From NCBI RefSeq assembly GCF_000158915.1, contig NZ_GG657754.1:8736414-8800413 (forward strand): a stretch of 64,000 bases of DNA. The letters run 5' to 3'. The stretch is from Streptomyces himastatinicus ATCC 53653. GTDB lineage: Bacteria > Actinomycetota > Actinomycetes > Streptomycetales > Streptomycetaceae. Positions 45,802 to 54,597 of the stretch are shown here, one piece after another. Both the position numbers and the translations under genes were made by a program. The notes under the pieces are model-generated. The model was given only the letters and a program-made list of their open reading frames with translations, did no database searches and was not told the origin of the DNA. Each line of letters opens with the position of its first letter. Position 1 is the stretch's first letter.

Positions 45802-47019
45802 TCAGCGCAGGGTGGCGACCTGGTCGGCGGCGAACGGGATCAGCGCCTCCGTGTCCCCGGTGCGGACCTTGCGAGCCCACTCCGGGTCGGCGATCAGGGC
45901 GCGGCCGATCGCGATGAGGTCGAACTCGTCCCGCTCCAGCCGGTCCAGCAGCGGCTCGATGCCCGCCACCCCGGTCCGGCTCCCGCTCTGGAACCCCGGT
46001 TCGAACTCCTTGTCCAGGCCGACGGAGCCGACGCTGATGGTGGCCTTGCCGGTGAGCTTCTTGGTCCAGCCCGCGAGATTCAGGTCCGAGTCCTCGAATT
46101 CCGGCAGCCAGTACCGGCGGGTGGAGGAGTGGAAGGCGTCCACCCCGGCCTCCGCGAGCGGGGTGAGGATCGCCTCCAGCTCCTGCGGGGTCGTGGCCAG
46201 CCGCGCGTCGTAGTTGTTCACCTTCCACTGCGAGGTGCGGAAGACGATCGGGAAGTCGGCGGAGACGGCCTTCCGGCACGCGGCCACGATCTCGGCGGCG
46301 AAGCGGGTACGGGCGACCGGGTCGCCGCCGTAGCCGTCGGTGCGCCGGTTGGTGCGCTCCCACAGGAACTGGTCGATCAGAAGGCCATGGGCGCCGTGCA
46401 GTTCGACGCCGTCGAAGCCGGTGCGCTCGGCCGCGGCGGCGGCGTCGGCGAAGGCGGCGATCACCGCGTCCAGGTCGTTCTGGGTCATGGCCTTACCGGC
46501 CGGGGCGCCGTCCAGCCCGAGACCCGACGGGCCGACCGTCGGGGCGTCGGGGACCGGGCCCGAGCCCTCGGCGCGCTGCACCCCGACGTGGCAGATCTGC
46601 GCCATGATCCGGCCGCCCGCGCGGTGCACCTCCGCCACCACGTTCTTCCAGCCCGCCAGGGCATCCTCGCCGTGGAATAGCGGCGCCCGGACGCTGTCCC
46701 CCGCCGAGTCGTGACGGACGTACGTTCCCTCGGTGACGATCAGCCCGACCCCGCCGGCCGCCCGGCGCGCGTAGTACCGCGCCATATCGGCACCGGGGAC
46801 GCCGCCCGGCGAGAAGTCGCGCGTCATCGGCGCCATGACGATCCGGTTCGGGACGGTGAGCCCGCGCAGGGTGAACGGGCGGGACAGGGTCTGAGCCGCG
46901 CGGTCGGCGGCAGCGCTGCTGGCAGGCACGTGAATGTTCCTCGGAGCAGGACGACGTTTCGCGGAGGGCCGGTTCTCGGAGGCGGCGGCGATGTCGGTGG
47001 TGCTGGACGTGTCGGGCAT
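45802..47019 (-). CDS. Old Yellow Enzyme-family NADH:flavin oxidoreductase
   Basis: The 405 residues have a disordered N-terminal ~45 and an FMN TIM barrel: PFTLRGLTVPNRIVMAPMTR, MAQICHVGVQ, FDGVELHGAHGLLIDQFLWE (with the HxxH-type catalytic region), RTNRRTDGYGGDP and DLIAIGRALIADPEWARKVR. Such enzymes reduce activated alkenes such as enones, quinones and nitro compounds with NAD(P)H. It is flanked by an HxlR gene and an HxlR remnant with matching operators, so it is probably an electrophile-inducible detoxification enzyme. Confidence 0.92.
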   Translation of the reverse strand: MPDTSSTTDIAAASENRPSAKRRPAPRNIHVPASSAAADRAAQTLSRPFTLRGLTVPNRIVMAPMTRDFSPGGVPGADMARYYARRAAGGVGLIVTEGTYVRHDSAGDSVRAPLFHGEDALAGWKNVVAEVHRAGGRIMAQICHVGVQRAEGSGPVPDAPTVGPSGLGLDGAPAGKAMTQNDLDAVIAAFADAAAAAERTGFDGVELHGAHGLLIDQFLWERTNRRTDGYGGDPVARTRFAAEIVAACRKAVSADFPIVFRTSQWKVNNYDARLATTPQELEAILTPLAEAGVDAFHSSTRRYWLPEFEDSDLNLAGWTKKLTGKATISVGSVGLDKEFEPGFQSGSRTGVAGIEPLLDRLERDEFDLIAIGRALIADPEWARKVRTGDTEALIPFAADQVATLR

Positions 47020-47162
47020 GATCGATGTGCCTTTCGTGCATTCGGTTGTTTTGGTCTGCCTCCCCGACGCCGAGGCTCGTGCGCCCGAACCCGGGACGGG
47101 GCTTGACGGCTAGGCCGGTTGCCTACGCTGGAACCGAGGGAACATGCCGCTCCTTCCCACGG

Positions 47163-47188
47163 GCTAGTACCTACTTTTTTGTAAGTGC
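47163..47188. promoter_or_regulatory. HxlR operator candidate, site 2
   Basis: This copy reads GCTAGTACCTACTTTTTTGT followed by AAGTGC. It lies between the OYE start (144 bases) and the HxlR remnant start (37 bases), so the intact HxlR protein could regulate the reductase through it. Confidence 0.65.
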
Positions 47189-47224
47189 CTCCAGCGTGGG
47201 TGTTTTCGTAAAACAGGAGCCACG

Positions 47225-47470
47225 ATGAGAACCGATCGCCAGTACTGCTGTGGGCTCGACGCAGCACTATCGGTGGTTGGCGGCAGCGTGACCGAGAAGG
47301 TCCTTATCGGTGCGCTCAAGGAGCTCGAAGCCGATGGCATCATCGTGCGCAAGGACTTTCGGGAGGTTGCCCTTGCCGGAAACCTCATCCAATGCAGGTC
47401 ACGCTGCATGTTGGTATTCGTGGAGGATGCCGCCGATGCGATCGTGTCGGCGTATGTCGAGGCGGGCTAA
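47225..47470 (+). pseudogene. HxlR regulator remnant lacking its recognition helices
   Basis: The frame MRTDRQYCCGLDAALSVVGG passes directly to SVTEKVLIGALKELEADGII and VRKDFRE. Compared with the intact HxlR protein at 45.3 kb it has an in-frame deletion of about 27 residues covering the DNA-recognition part, then diverges after KDFRE. It keeps the Cys, the dimer helix and the promoter element. Confidence 0.75.
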
Positions 47471-47471
47471 C

Positions 47472-47930
47472 GCGTCGCTGGATGCCGCCGAGGACGACGT
47501 CGATCCCTGCGTCCTTGAGGGCGGCACCGAAGAGGTCGGGGAACTTCCCGTCCCTGTCCCGGGTCATGAATCGTGCCCGGAAGCCCAGGTCTTCGAGGTC
47601 CATGACGAGGTTTTTCGTCGCTTGCGCTACCCAGGATGCGGTGGGATGTGTGGCGGGCGCAGGCCAGCAAAACATCAGCTTGGGAGCGCAGAAAATTGGC
47701 CCAGGTACTGGAGTTCCGCTCAGGCGCAGGGTCGATGCCTGCCTCCTTGAGGATTTCCCAGACGGTGGACGCGTTTACCTTCACCCCGAGCACGAGCACC
47801 TCGCCGTGTAGGCGTCTGCACCCCCAGCTGGGGTTCTCTTTCGCCAGGCGCAGCACCAGGATGCGGATGGAGGGCACGGTGCGTGGTCGTCCCGGGCGTT
47901 TGAGCTGGCAGGAGGCGGCATGACGGCGTT
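47472..47930 (-). pseudogene. Second integrase-type transposase subfamily, broken
   Basis: The minus strand gives RPRTVPSIRILVLRLAKENP, SWGCRRLHGEVLVLGVKVNA and TVWEILKEAGIDPAPERN. After a frameshift and loss of the first Asp comes NLVMDLEDLGFRARFMTRDR, DGKFPDLFGAALKDAGIDVV. It breaks off after LGGIQ. It is a different subfamily from the 13.7/20.9/44.9 kb remnants. Confidence 0.7.
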
Positions 47931-48204
47931 GTACTTCCATCCCTCGGCGGAGGCGATCACCGAAGTCACCAGCCTGCTCTCGCCCGTTGACCAGCCGACG
48001 CTGACGGGAGGCAACGTCGCCTGAGCGCTGTTTTTCTGCTGGACCGGGCCTGTGCCGAGGACAACGCCGGCGGCGGAGCTCTGCTTCAGGTGCCGCCCCC
48101 TCTGCCGTGCTCGTGGGCGGGTCAACGGGCCGGGTGGACGGGGGCGACCGCCCCCGCCACCGCTTGGTGCTGGCCCCTTGGTTTCCGGTTCCGGGTGCTG
48201 GGTG

Positions 48205-49422
48205 TCACACTCTCATCGCGTAGACGTTGCGGTATCCCTCCCATTCGCCGAGACCCCACAACCATCTGTTGCGGCCGTCGTAGCTGAGGTCTTCCGGCCC
48301 GCGGGGGACCCGCCACTTCTCCCGAGCTGTGCCCTCCTGGTTCGCTCCGAGGGCCGCGGTGCTCAGGTAGCCGTGTTGCTGGCCGTTGCTGACGGAGAGG
48401 AACATGGTGTTCCGGACGGTGACTGCTCCCTGGACTCCGAGACCGGGGGGCACACCGGTTCCGCGGTGAATCTTGTAGACGTCGGCCGCGGTGGCGATTT
48501 TGCCGTCGGTGAGCAGTGATCCGCTGGAGCCGTAGTTGAAGCTCCACCGGCCGATGTTCTGCGACTCATCTGCCGTGACCCATCCGTTCACGATGAGGGT
48601 GGTGCGGCGGAACGGGGACGAGAGGGAGGTGCGGTCCACCGCGACCTGGGAGAACTCAAGGTCTGCGTCCTGGTTCCGTGATTTGTAGGTGCGGCTCAGG
48701 GGCAGTACCCAGGGGTCCCCGGGGTCACCGCTCGGGAAGTCGCCCTCTCTGGACGCGAAGATGTCGTCGGTGTTGAACACGAGCAGGGCGTTGTTCTTGC
48801 TGTCCGTGACGTACAGGCGGTTGCGGTACCAGGCCAGACCGCCCGCGTGCAGGCCCTCGATCATGACCGGGATGAAGCCGTCGCCTTTCGGCTCGGTCTT
48901 CACCAGCCTGATGTAGTGGTAGCGGGGGTTGCCGGACCGGCGGTCGATGAGGGCGATGCGCGCGCCCCGTTTTTTGTACTTGTCGTTGTACCAGGAGACC
49001 ATCATGCGTGTGCCGTTGCGGCCGGTCGCGTCGTAGTAGGTCGTGATGCCCTGGGGAAACCACCCGAGGGCCTGCCTCTGGGCCTCCTGGTCGCGCGGGG
49101 ACCAGCCGTAGGCCACGGCGGGCAGGGGTGTCTTTCTCGGGTTCGGCCAGTCGGGAACGTTGTTGACCGGCACCCGGGGGAACTCCCAGGCACCGCGGGC
49201 GGGCAGGGGGAGCGTCTGCGCGTTGAGCCTGCTGCGGCGATCGCGCTGGAGCCAGCGGATTCCCTCCATGTGGGCAGTGGATTCGGTCGGTTCGTAGGAC
49301 ATGGTCAGCGTGGGTTTCGCCGGAGCGGCCAGGGCGGTCTCCGGCACGAGTAATCCGCCTGTCGTCGCGACGATGGGGGCTGCTGCCATGCCCCGCAGGA
49401 TGGTTCTGCGTGTCGTGTCCAT
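48205..49422 (-). CDS. Tat-exported protein of unknown function
   Basis: The 405-residue protein has a twin-arginine signal (TTRRTILRGMAAAPIVATTG) cut near LAAPAKP. The mature part is rich in beta-strand motifs and aromatic pairs, such as GLHAGGLAWYRNRLYVTDSK, NNALLVFNTDDIF and RNRWLWGLGEWEGYRNVYAM, suggesting a beta-propeller. I do not recognise a catalytic motif. I recall similar actinobacterial secreted proteins annotated only as hypothetical. It stands alone between transposase debris and an IS701 element. Confidence 0.8.
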   Translation of the reverse strand: MDTTRRTILRGMAAAPIVATTGGLLVPETALAAPAKPTLTMSYEPTESTAHMEGIRWLQRDRRSRLNAQTLPLPARGAWEFPRVPVNNVPDWPNPRKTPLPAVAYGWSPRDQEAQRQALGWFPQGITTYYDATGRNGTRMMVSWYNDKYKKRGARIALIDRRSGNPRYHYIRLVKTEPKGDGFIPVMIEGLHAGGLAWYRNRLYVTDSKNNALLVFNTDDIFASREGDFPSGDPGDPWVLPLSRTYKSRNQDADLEFSQVAVDRTSLSSPFRRTTLIVNGWVTADESQNIGRWSFNYGSSGSLLTDGKIATAADVYKIHRGTGVPPGLGVQGAVTVRNTMFLSVSNGQQHGYLSTAALGANQEGTAREKWRVPRGPEDLSYDGRNRWLWGLGEWEGYRNVYAMRV

Positions 49423-50017
49423 GGCGCCGACTGTAAGCCGGAATTATCAGCTCCTCTGCGTTGAGTAGTGGATTTTCCGGGCTTCCTCAAGAAATATCTG
49501 CTATCTGCTCGGTGCTCGTCTTGTTTCAAATGCCGCAATTGATCTTAGTATTCCGATATCGCACGGGGCGGACTCGACGTATGAACCGACGGCGTCGCCC
49601 AGCTGCTCCTGGAGGTCATCGGCACCTGTGCGCGGGGATGCAGTCGACGGCGGTCGAGGCCGCGCCGCCCGCCATGGAAACGGTGCCGAGCGACGGGTAG
49701 CTGTCCTGCTGGAACGCCGCCCCACGGGAGCAGGATTGGGGGAGGTGGTGTGGTGATCCGACTCATCGAGGAGGCAGACGGTCCCCCGCGGCGGGGGCCG
49801 CCGACGGGTGCGCAAGACCTGGTCGGATCAGGGAGAGATCGAGGGGCCGATCACTTGAGCGCCGGGGCGGCTCGCGGTGGGGAAGTATGTGCGCCATGCC
49901 CAGCATCGTGTGGGCCACCTCTTGGTCGCCGCGCAACCGCTCAGCTCACGCGGAAATGATCCGGTCATGGCGAAGCCGGGACCGCCAGCGCGGCCCCGGC
50001 TTCGACTTTTGCTCTGA
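49423..50017. other. Interval without a recognised gene
   Basis: About 595 bases separate the Tat protein start from the IS701 element. The first ~130 bases are AT-richer and likely hold the promoter. A minus-strand frame ending LQEQLGDAVGSYVESAPCDI is faintly gene-like but mostly of shadow composition; I do not call it. Confidence 0.35.
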
Positions 50018-50045
50018 CTAGTACTCCAGCCGTAGATCGTGATCT

Positions 50046-51387
50046 TCAGGTCTGATTCGCGGCTTGTCGGCGGTAATGGCTGGCCTGGGCTCGGGCCTGA
50101 TGGCGGCGTCGCCAGTCGGACCAGCCGAGCCGGTGGGCTGCACCGTGCACGGGCCGAACGACGAGCGTGGTGAATAGTCGCTGGATCTCGTTGCAGGTGA
50201 GCGGGATCAGCCCGTCCGGGGCGGAATGGCGGGCGTGTTCGTCAGCGCGGACGACGGCGAGAAAGGCGTGGGCGAGCATGACCAGGGTGACCCAGCGAGA
50301 CCACGAGGTGAAACGGCGGACCTGGTGCTCGTCCAGTCCGGCCAGGCCCTTTCCGGACTGGAAGGTCTCCTCCACTCGCCATCTCGACCCGGCGACCCGC
50401 ACCAGCGTGGCCAAAGGCACCGCAGCCGGCGACCAGCAACGGTAGTAAGCCAGTTCACCGGTGGTGCGGTTGCGGCGGATCAGCAGTTGGTGGCTGCCGA
50501 GGCGGGGTTCGGCCAGGTCGATGACGGCCCAGTCGTAGAAGCGGTGCCCCTTGCCGCCGGCCCCTGCCGACAGCTTCAGCCCAGGCCCACTTCGGCACCT
50601 TCACGGCCAGGGCATCCGCGCGGAACTTCCCGGCGCCCGTGGTGACTTCGGCCGAGCAAGCAACGGCGAGCACGTAGCCGACCTGGCGCTCTTCCAGCGC
50701 GGCCCGCAGCTTGGGGTTGCCGCCGTAGACCTCATCGCCCACGACCCAGCCCACACGGTGCCCGGCGTCAAGGAACCGGCCGATCATGCGGGCGGCCAGC
50801 TCCGGCTTGGTCGCGAAGACGGTGTCCTCGCCCAGTCCTGCCGCCCGGCAGCGGTCCGGGTCGCACGTCCACGAGCGCGGGACGTACAGCTCGCGGTCGA
50901 TCGCCGCGTGTCCGCGGCGGCCTGCATAGACGAGGTAGACAGCGACCTGAGCGTTTTCGATCCTCCCGGCCGTGCCGGTGTACTGGCGCTGGACACCCAC
51001 GGTGTGCGTGCCCTTCTTCACGTCTCCGGTCTCATCGACGACCAGCACCGCATCGTCGTCGTGCAGATGTTCCAGCACGTACTCGCGCACGGTGTCGGCA
51101 TCCCACTCAGCCCGGCCGAGCAGGTGCTGCATTCCATGCGGACTGGCCTGACCGGCCCACTCGGCGATGCTCCAGCAGTTCTTGCGCGGCAGGTCCGACA
51201 GCAGCCCCGGCACCAAGTCCCGCACCCGACGCCAGGGTTCAACCCGCGCGAACCGGCCCCCTATCCGGGACATCAGGACCTCGAACACCTCCTGCCAGCG
51301 GGCAGGGTCTACGCTGTGACTCGCGGCCACCGCATGATCTTCAGTCTTCACACACCGATGATCAACGGTGGCCGCGCCCGTCTTCAC
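50046..51387 (-). pseudogene. IS701-family transposase, one-base frameshift
   Basis: The N-terminal part has LLSDLPRKNCWSIAEWAGQ, DDAVLVVDETGDVKKGTHTV (catalytic Asp) and GWVVGDEVYGGNPKLRAALE. Around 50577-50581 a single extra base after PKWAW puts the rest in another frame. That frame carries VAGSRWRVEETFQSGKGLAG (catalytic Glu) and ends QASHYRRQAANQT. The disruption is at a different site from that of copy 1. The start is probably GTG 51387 (VKTGAATVDHRC). Confidence 0.85.
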
Positions 51388-51485
51388 CGCCCCTCGGTCA
51401 CGACGTGCGAAGACGGGGTCGCATCCCTTCCGTGTCCCGCACGGGGCACGCAGCGTTCGCCCGCCGTCTCGTGCCAGGAGGACAC

Positions 51486-51890
51486 ATGCAACGCGGTGAA
51501 GTCTGGTGGGTCGACTTCGATGAGCGACGCCCGGTCGTGCTGCTCTCGGACGAGGAGTCATCCGGGTTTCAGGCGATGCAGGTCGTTGCGCCAGCGGGCG
51601 TCGACATCAGCGGCCTGGGCGTTGAAGTGGCCGTAGGAGCCCCGGAAGGACTGCCCTTCGAAGGCGTGCTGCGGTTCGCGTTCCCGCGTCCAGGCTTTAC
51701 TCCGTGCACATGGCTGACCACCGTGGCCCAGGACGACCTGATCGAGCGGGCGGGCGTGTTGTCCTCCGTGAAGCTCAGCGAGGTTGGAGAAGCCCTCCGT
51801 GCCGCTGGAGAGAGGAGGGAGTGGACCCCGATGACGGCTGCCAGGATCAGCGAGATCAAAGATGCCCGCCGTCTCGAAGGACTCGAGTAG
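51486..51890 (+). CDS. MazF/PemK-like protein carried by IS701 copy 2 (full-length form)
   Basis: The 134 residues start at ATG 51486 five bases after CCAGGAGG, an excellent ribosome site. The sequence MQRGEVWWVDFDERRPVVLL gives the MazF first strand and RPVV motif. VQDDLIERAG-type helix and strand elements follow (FPRPGFTPCTWLTTVAQDDL). A C-terminal extension ERREWTPMTAARISEIKDAR is absent from copy 1. No antitoxin ORF is detectable inside the element. Conservation of this frame while both transposases are broken suggests selection on it, or recent inactivation of the transposases. Confidence 0.75.
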   Translation: MQRGEVWWVDFDERRPVVLLSDEESSGFQAMQVVAPAGVDISGLGVEVAVGAPEGLPFEGVLRFAFPRPGFTPCTWLTTVAQDDLIERAGVLSSVKLSEVGEALRAAGERREWTPMTAARISEIKDARRLEGLE

Positions 51891-51992
51891 CGGACGCCTG
51901 TGCTGCCCAGCTCGATCTCGTCGACGACTGACCGCTGCCCCCTCTCCACCGCACTCCAGCAACAAGATCACGATCTACGGCTGGAGTACTAG

Positions 51993-52145
51993 GCGGCTCC
52001 GCCTCCCGTCAGGGCGAGGTGCCGGCCCAGACGCAGGGACGACTCGATGTCCTTGCGGGCGAGGCGGTGCCGGATGCCAAGGGAAGCAAGCCATCGCCGA
52101 AAGTGCCGGTAGTCGTAGCCCTGGGAGTGGCTGCTGGCCGGCCAG
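51993..52145 (-). pseudogene. IS5-family transposase C-terminal fragment
   Basis: The minus strand reads YDYRHFRRWLASLGIRHRLA, RKDIESSLRLGRHLAL, closely matching YDYRHLRRWLASRGIRHRLA in the element at 54.6 kb. It is cut at the IS701 target site on one side and at Tn3-like sequence on the other. Confidence 0.7.
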
Positions 52146-52149
52146 GCGT

Positions 52150-52460
52150 GGCAGCAGACAAGGCCGACCGTGCTTGCCTCGCTGAACCTGCCCAGGGAGG
52201 CGGGCAGGCGTCCGGCCGCGCTGCTGGAGGGCATCTACCGGGAGGTCGCGCCCGGGCCCCGGACAACGCGCAGATCGCCTTCGACGACGACGGCCGCCTG
52301 CACTTCGCGGTCCCGGAGCCGGAACCCGAACCGGCCTCCCTACCGGAGCTGCGGGCCGCAGTGAACACGATGCTGCCGAGGGTGAACCTGCCCGAGGAGC
52401 TGCTGGAGGTGTTCTCCTGGACCGGCGCCGATCCGGGACAAGCGCGCGGCCGACGACCAG
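52150..52460 (+). pseudogene. Tn3-family transposase (TnpA) fragment
   Basis: Frames on the plus strand give VLASLNLPREAGRRPAALLE, then IAFDDDGRLHFAVPEPEPEP and LPELRAAVNTMLPRVNLPEE with LLEVFSWTG. This is the segment of Tn3-type transposases just before the catalytic domain (xMLPRVxLxELLLEVHxWTG). One frameshift separates the parts. Together with the resolvase scraps at 5.9 and 23.0 kb it suggests past Tn3-like transposons. Confidence 0.65.
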
Positions 52461-52473
52461 TGAGGCTCTTGGC

Positions 52474-53382
52474 TCAGAGGGCGGTATGCGGGGCGAGGAG
52501 GCTGGTGCCGCACCAGTTCTGCTGACGGAGGTGGTCGAGCACGGCTGCCTCCGCCGAACCTGGGTGGCGGCGTGTACCGACGATGACGGGTTCGGCCAGG
52601 GAAGGCAGGAACGGGCGGGCTAGCTGTTCGAAGCTTTCGGGCACGGCCGATGCCGGAACCACGGTGACGCCCAAGCCCTGGGCTGCCAGTCGCACGGCGG
52701 TGGAGATCTGTGACGCTCGGGCCACCGTGGGCGGGCTGATGCCCGCGTCGGCGAGCAGGCGGGCGAGGTATTCGTCGAGCAGGCTGGCGCGGCGGAAGCG
52801 CACCCATCCCTGTGTCGCAAGGTCTGCCATGCGCAGGGCCCTGTCGCTGGCGAGGAGCGGGTGTCCCTCGGGCAGGACGGCGACGTAGGTCTCCTCGCCC
52901 AGGGGGTGGATGTCGAATGTGCAGCCGGTGGGGATGCGGTGGACGAGGACCATGTCGAGCGTTCCCTGGCGGGCCAGCCGTTCCATATCCGCTGGATCGG
53001 GCTCCTCGTGGAGAATGACCTGGAGTTTCGGGTGGCGGTGGCGGAGCCGGCCCAGTGCCAGAGGGAGCTGTCGTGCTCCCAGGCCCATGTGGACGGCGAT
53101 GGTGAGTTCACCGGCCAGTTCCCCGGAGGCAGCACGGGCAGCCAGGACGGCTCTGCGGGACGCGGTGGTCGCGATCTCTGCCTCGGCGAGGAAGGCGCGT
53201 CCGGCCATGGTCACTGTGACCCCGCTCGATGTCCGAGCGAACAGCTGCACACCGAGGTGCTTTTCCAGAGCGCCGATCTGCTGCGACAAGGACGGCTGCG
53301 TGACGCGCAGACGCTCAGCAGCCGCTGTCATGGAGCCTTCTTCGGCCACAGCCAGAGCGTATTCGTATTGCCGCAGGTTCAT
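52474..53382 (-). CDS. LysR-family regulator, copy 2
   Basis: The 302 residues start at ATG 53382 (MNLRQYEYALAVAEEGSMTA). They have the HTH ERLRVTQPSLSQQIGALEKH and an effector domain with GTLDMVLVHRIPTGCTFDIH and RLAAQGLGVTVVPASAVPES. It is a close paralog of LysR copy 1, including the C-terminal QQNWCGTSLL. It is divergent from an SDR gene 287 bases away and has a matching operator. The two regulators probably arose by duplication but now control different SDRs. Confidence 0.94.
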   Translation of the reverse strand: MNLRQYEYALAVAEEGSMTAAAERLRVTQPSLSQQIGALEKHLGVQLFARTSSGVTVTMAGRAFLAEAEIATTASRRAVLAARAASGELAGELTIAVHMGLGARQLPLALGRLRHRHPKLQVILHEEPDPADMERLARQGTLDMVLVHRIPTGCTFDIHPLGEETYVAVLPEGHPLLASDRALRMADLATQGWVRFRRASLLDEYLARLLADAGISPPTVARASQISTAVRLAAQGLGVTVVPASAVPESFEQLARPFLPSLAEPVIVGTRRHPGSAEAAVLDHLRQQNWCGTSLLAPHTAL

Positions 53383-53399
53383 CCGTTTCCACTTTCCAG

Positions 53400-53453
53400 T
53401 GGCATAGGCAATGCCAATCTCAACTATGCGATGACACTATTTGTCTCTATGTC
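53400..53453. promoter_or_regulatory. LysR operator, copy 2
   Basis: Read toward the LysR gene, GACATAGAG-N-CAAATAGTG (53435-53453) and the palindrome TGGCAT-N5-ATGCCA (53400-53416) occupy the same positions as in copy 1. Where copy 1 has TGACAT/ATGTCA this copy has TGGCAT/ATGCCA, so both arms changed together. Confidence 0.65.
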
Positions 53454-53668
53454 TCGCGGATCCTACCGTGGTGCATGTCCGGTGGATCGCCGCCGCCGAA
53501 AGCGGTGACCATCAGGGCGGGAGGCGGTACGGGCGTGCCTGTGAGGGGCCCGTGGCGGCGAGGCCGCCCGGCGGGTTCTGCTCGACAACGCATCGTCCCG
53601 ATCCCGGGCAGTTGCCCCGGAGGCCCGCGTCACCCGGACGCTCACCAACATGGACGGGAGTGGCAATC

Positions 53669-54475
53669 ATGGCAAATCAGACAGGTGTTGGCCGCGGCGA
53701 CGGGGTATCGCCGAAGAACGCCGATTCGAGACTGGCGGGAAAGGTCGCGCTCGTGACGGGTGCTTCCAAGGGTATCGGGGCGGGCATCGCGCGGGAATTC
53801 GCTGCGGCCGGAGCGTCGGTCGTGGTCAACTACGCCTCCAGTGCCGCCGGCGCCGAGCGGGTGGTGCAGGACATCCAGGCGCGAGGGGGGACCGCGATCG
53901 CCGTGCAGGGCGACGTGTCGGTGCCTGCGGATGTTGAGCGCCTCTTCGCCAGGACCGTAGACGCGTACGGCCGGTTCGACATCCTCGTCAACAATGCCGG
54001 TGTCTATCACGCACAGCCGCTGGAGACCGTCACGCAGCGGGAGATCGACCGTCAGCTTTCCGTCAACGTGACCGGACCGATCCGTACGATCCAGGAAGCC
54101 CTTAAGTACTTCGGGTCCGACGGCGGGTCGGTCATCAACATCGGATCGCTGGACAGCGCCCGCGCGGTGCCGGGGATGTCGGTGTACGCCGCGACGAAGG
54201 GCGCCGTCGATGCCTTGACGCGAGTCCTGGCCGCCGAGCTCGGCCCTCGCGGGATCCGAGTGAACACCCTGGCCCCTGGCGGTGTGGAGACGGAAGGCAT
54301 CCACGCTGCCGGCTTCATCGGCAGTGACGCCGAGACGGACATGATCGGGCGCACCCCCCTGGGCCGTATCGGTCAGCCCAAGGATCTGGCGCGGGCGGCG
54401 GTCTTCTTCGCCTCCGACGATGCCGCATGGGTCACCGGAGAGCGCCTCACCGCCTCTGGCGGCCTGCGAACCTGA
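53669..54475 (+). CDS. SDR-family oxidoreductase divergent from LysR copy 2
   Basis: The 268-residue protein from ATG 53669 has KVALVTGASKGIGAGIAREF, the cofactor-binding turn, ILVNNAGVYHAQPLETVTQR, VINIGSLDSARAVPG and the catalytic YAATKGA. It resembles 3-oxoacyl-ACP-reductase-like (FabG-type) SDRs. It is not a close match to the SDR beside LysR copy 1, so the regulators were duplicated or recruited separately from the enzymes. Confidence 0.92.
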   Translation: MANQTGVGRGDGVSPKNADSRLAGKVALVTGASKGIGAGIAREFAAAGASVVVNYASSAAGAERVVQDIQARGGTAIAVQGDVSVPADVERLFARTVDAYGRFDILVNNAGVYHAQPLETVTQREIDRQLSVNVTGPIRTIQEALKYFGSDGGSVINIGSLDSARAVPGMSVYAATKGAVDALTRVLAAELGPRGIRVNTLAPGGVETEGIHAAGFIGSDAETDMIGRTPLGRIGQPKDLARAAVFFASDDAAWVTGERLTASGGLRT

Positions 54476-54597
54476 CACACCCTGACAACGCCGGAGCCCG
54501 CAGACCCGCTCCGCAGGATCCCCATGGGGACGCTGCTTTCGATCATCAACCGCTACATCGACCGCACAGGACCTGTGACCGCGCTAGAGGTGCTGAG

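Larger units (their letters stand above)
50022..51988. mobile_element. IS701-family element, copy 2, carrying a MazF-like gene
   Basis: The element is 1967 bp with perfect 25-bp terminal inverted repeats (50022-50046 and 51964-51988, beginning TACTCCAGCCGTAG). Direct CTAG repeats at 50018-50021 and 51989-51992 match the YTAR target duplication of IS701. It contains a minus-strand transposase whose stop codon abuts the left repeat and, divergently, the MazF-like ORF. The right end is inserted beside an IS5 transposase tail. Confidence 0.9.

Noticed and set aside
49501..49815. A 104-residue minus-strand frame before IS701 copy 2
   Set aside because: Most of it is Arg/Pro-rich shadow sequence with no ribosome site; only the last ~40 residues look faintly protein-like.
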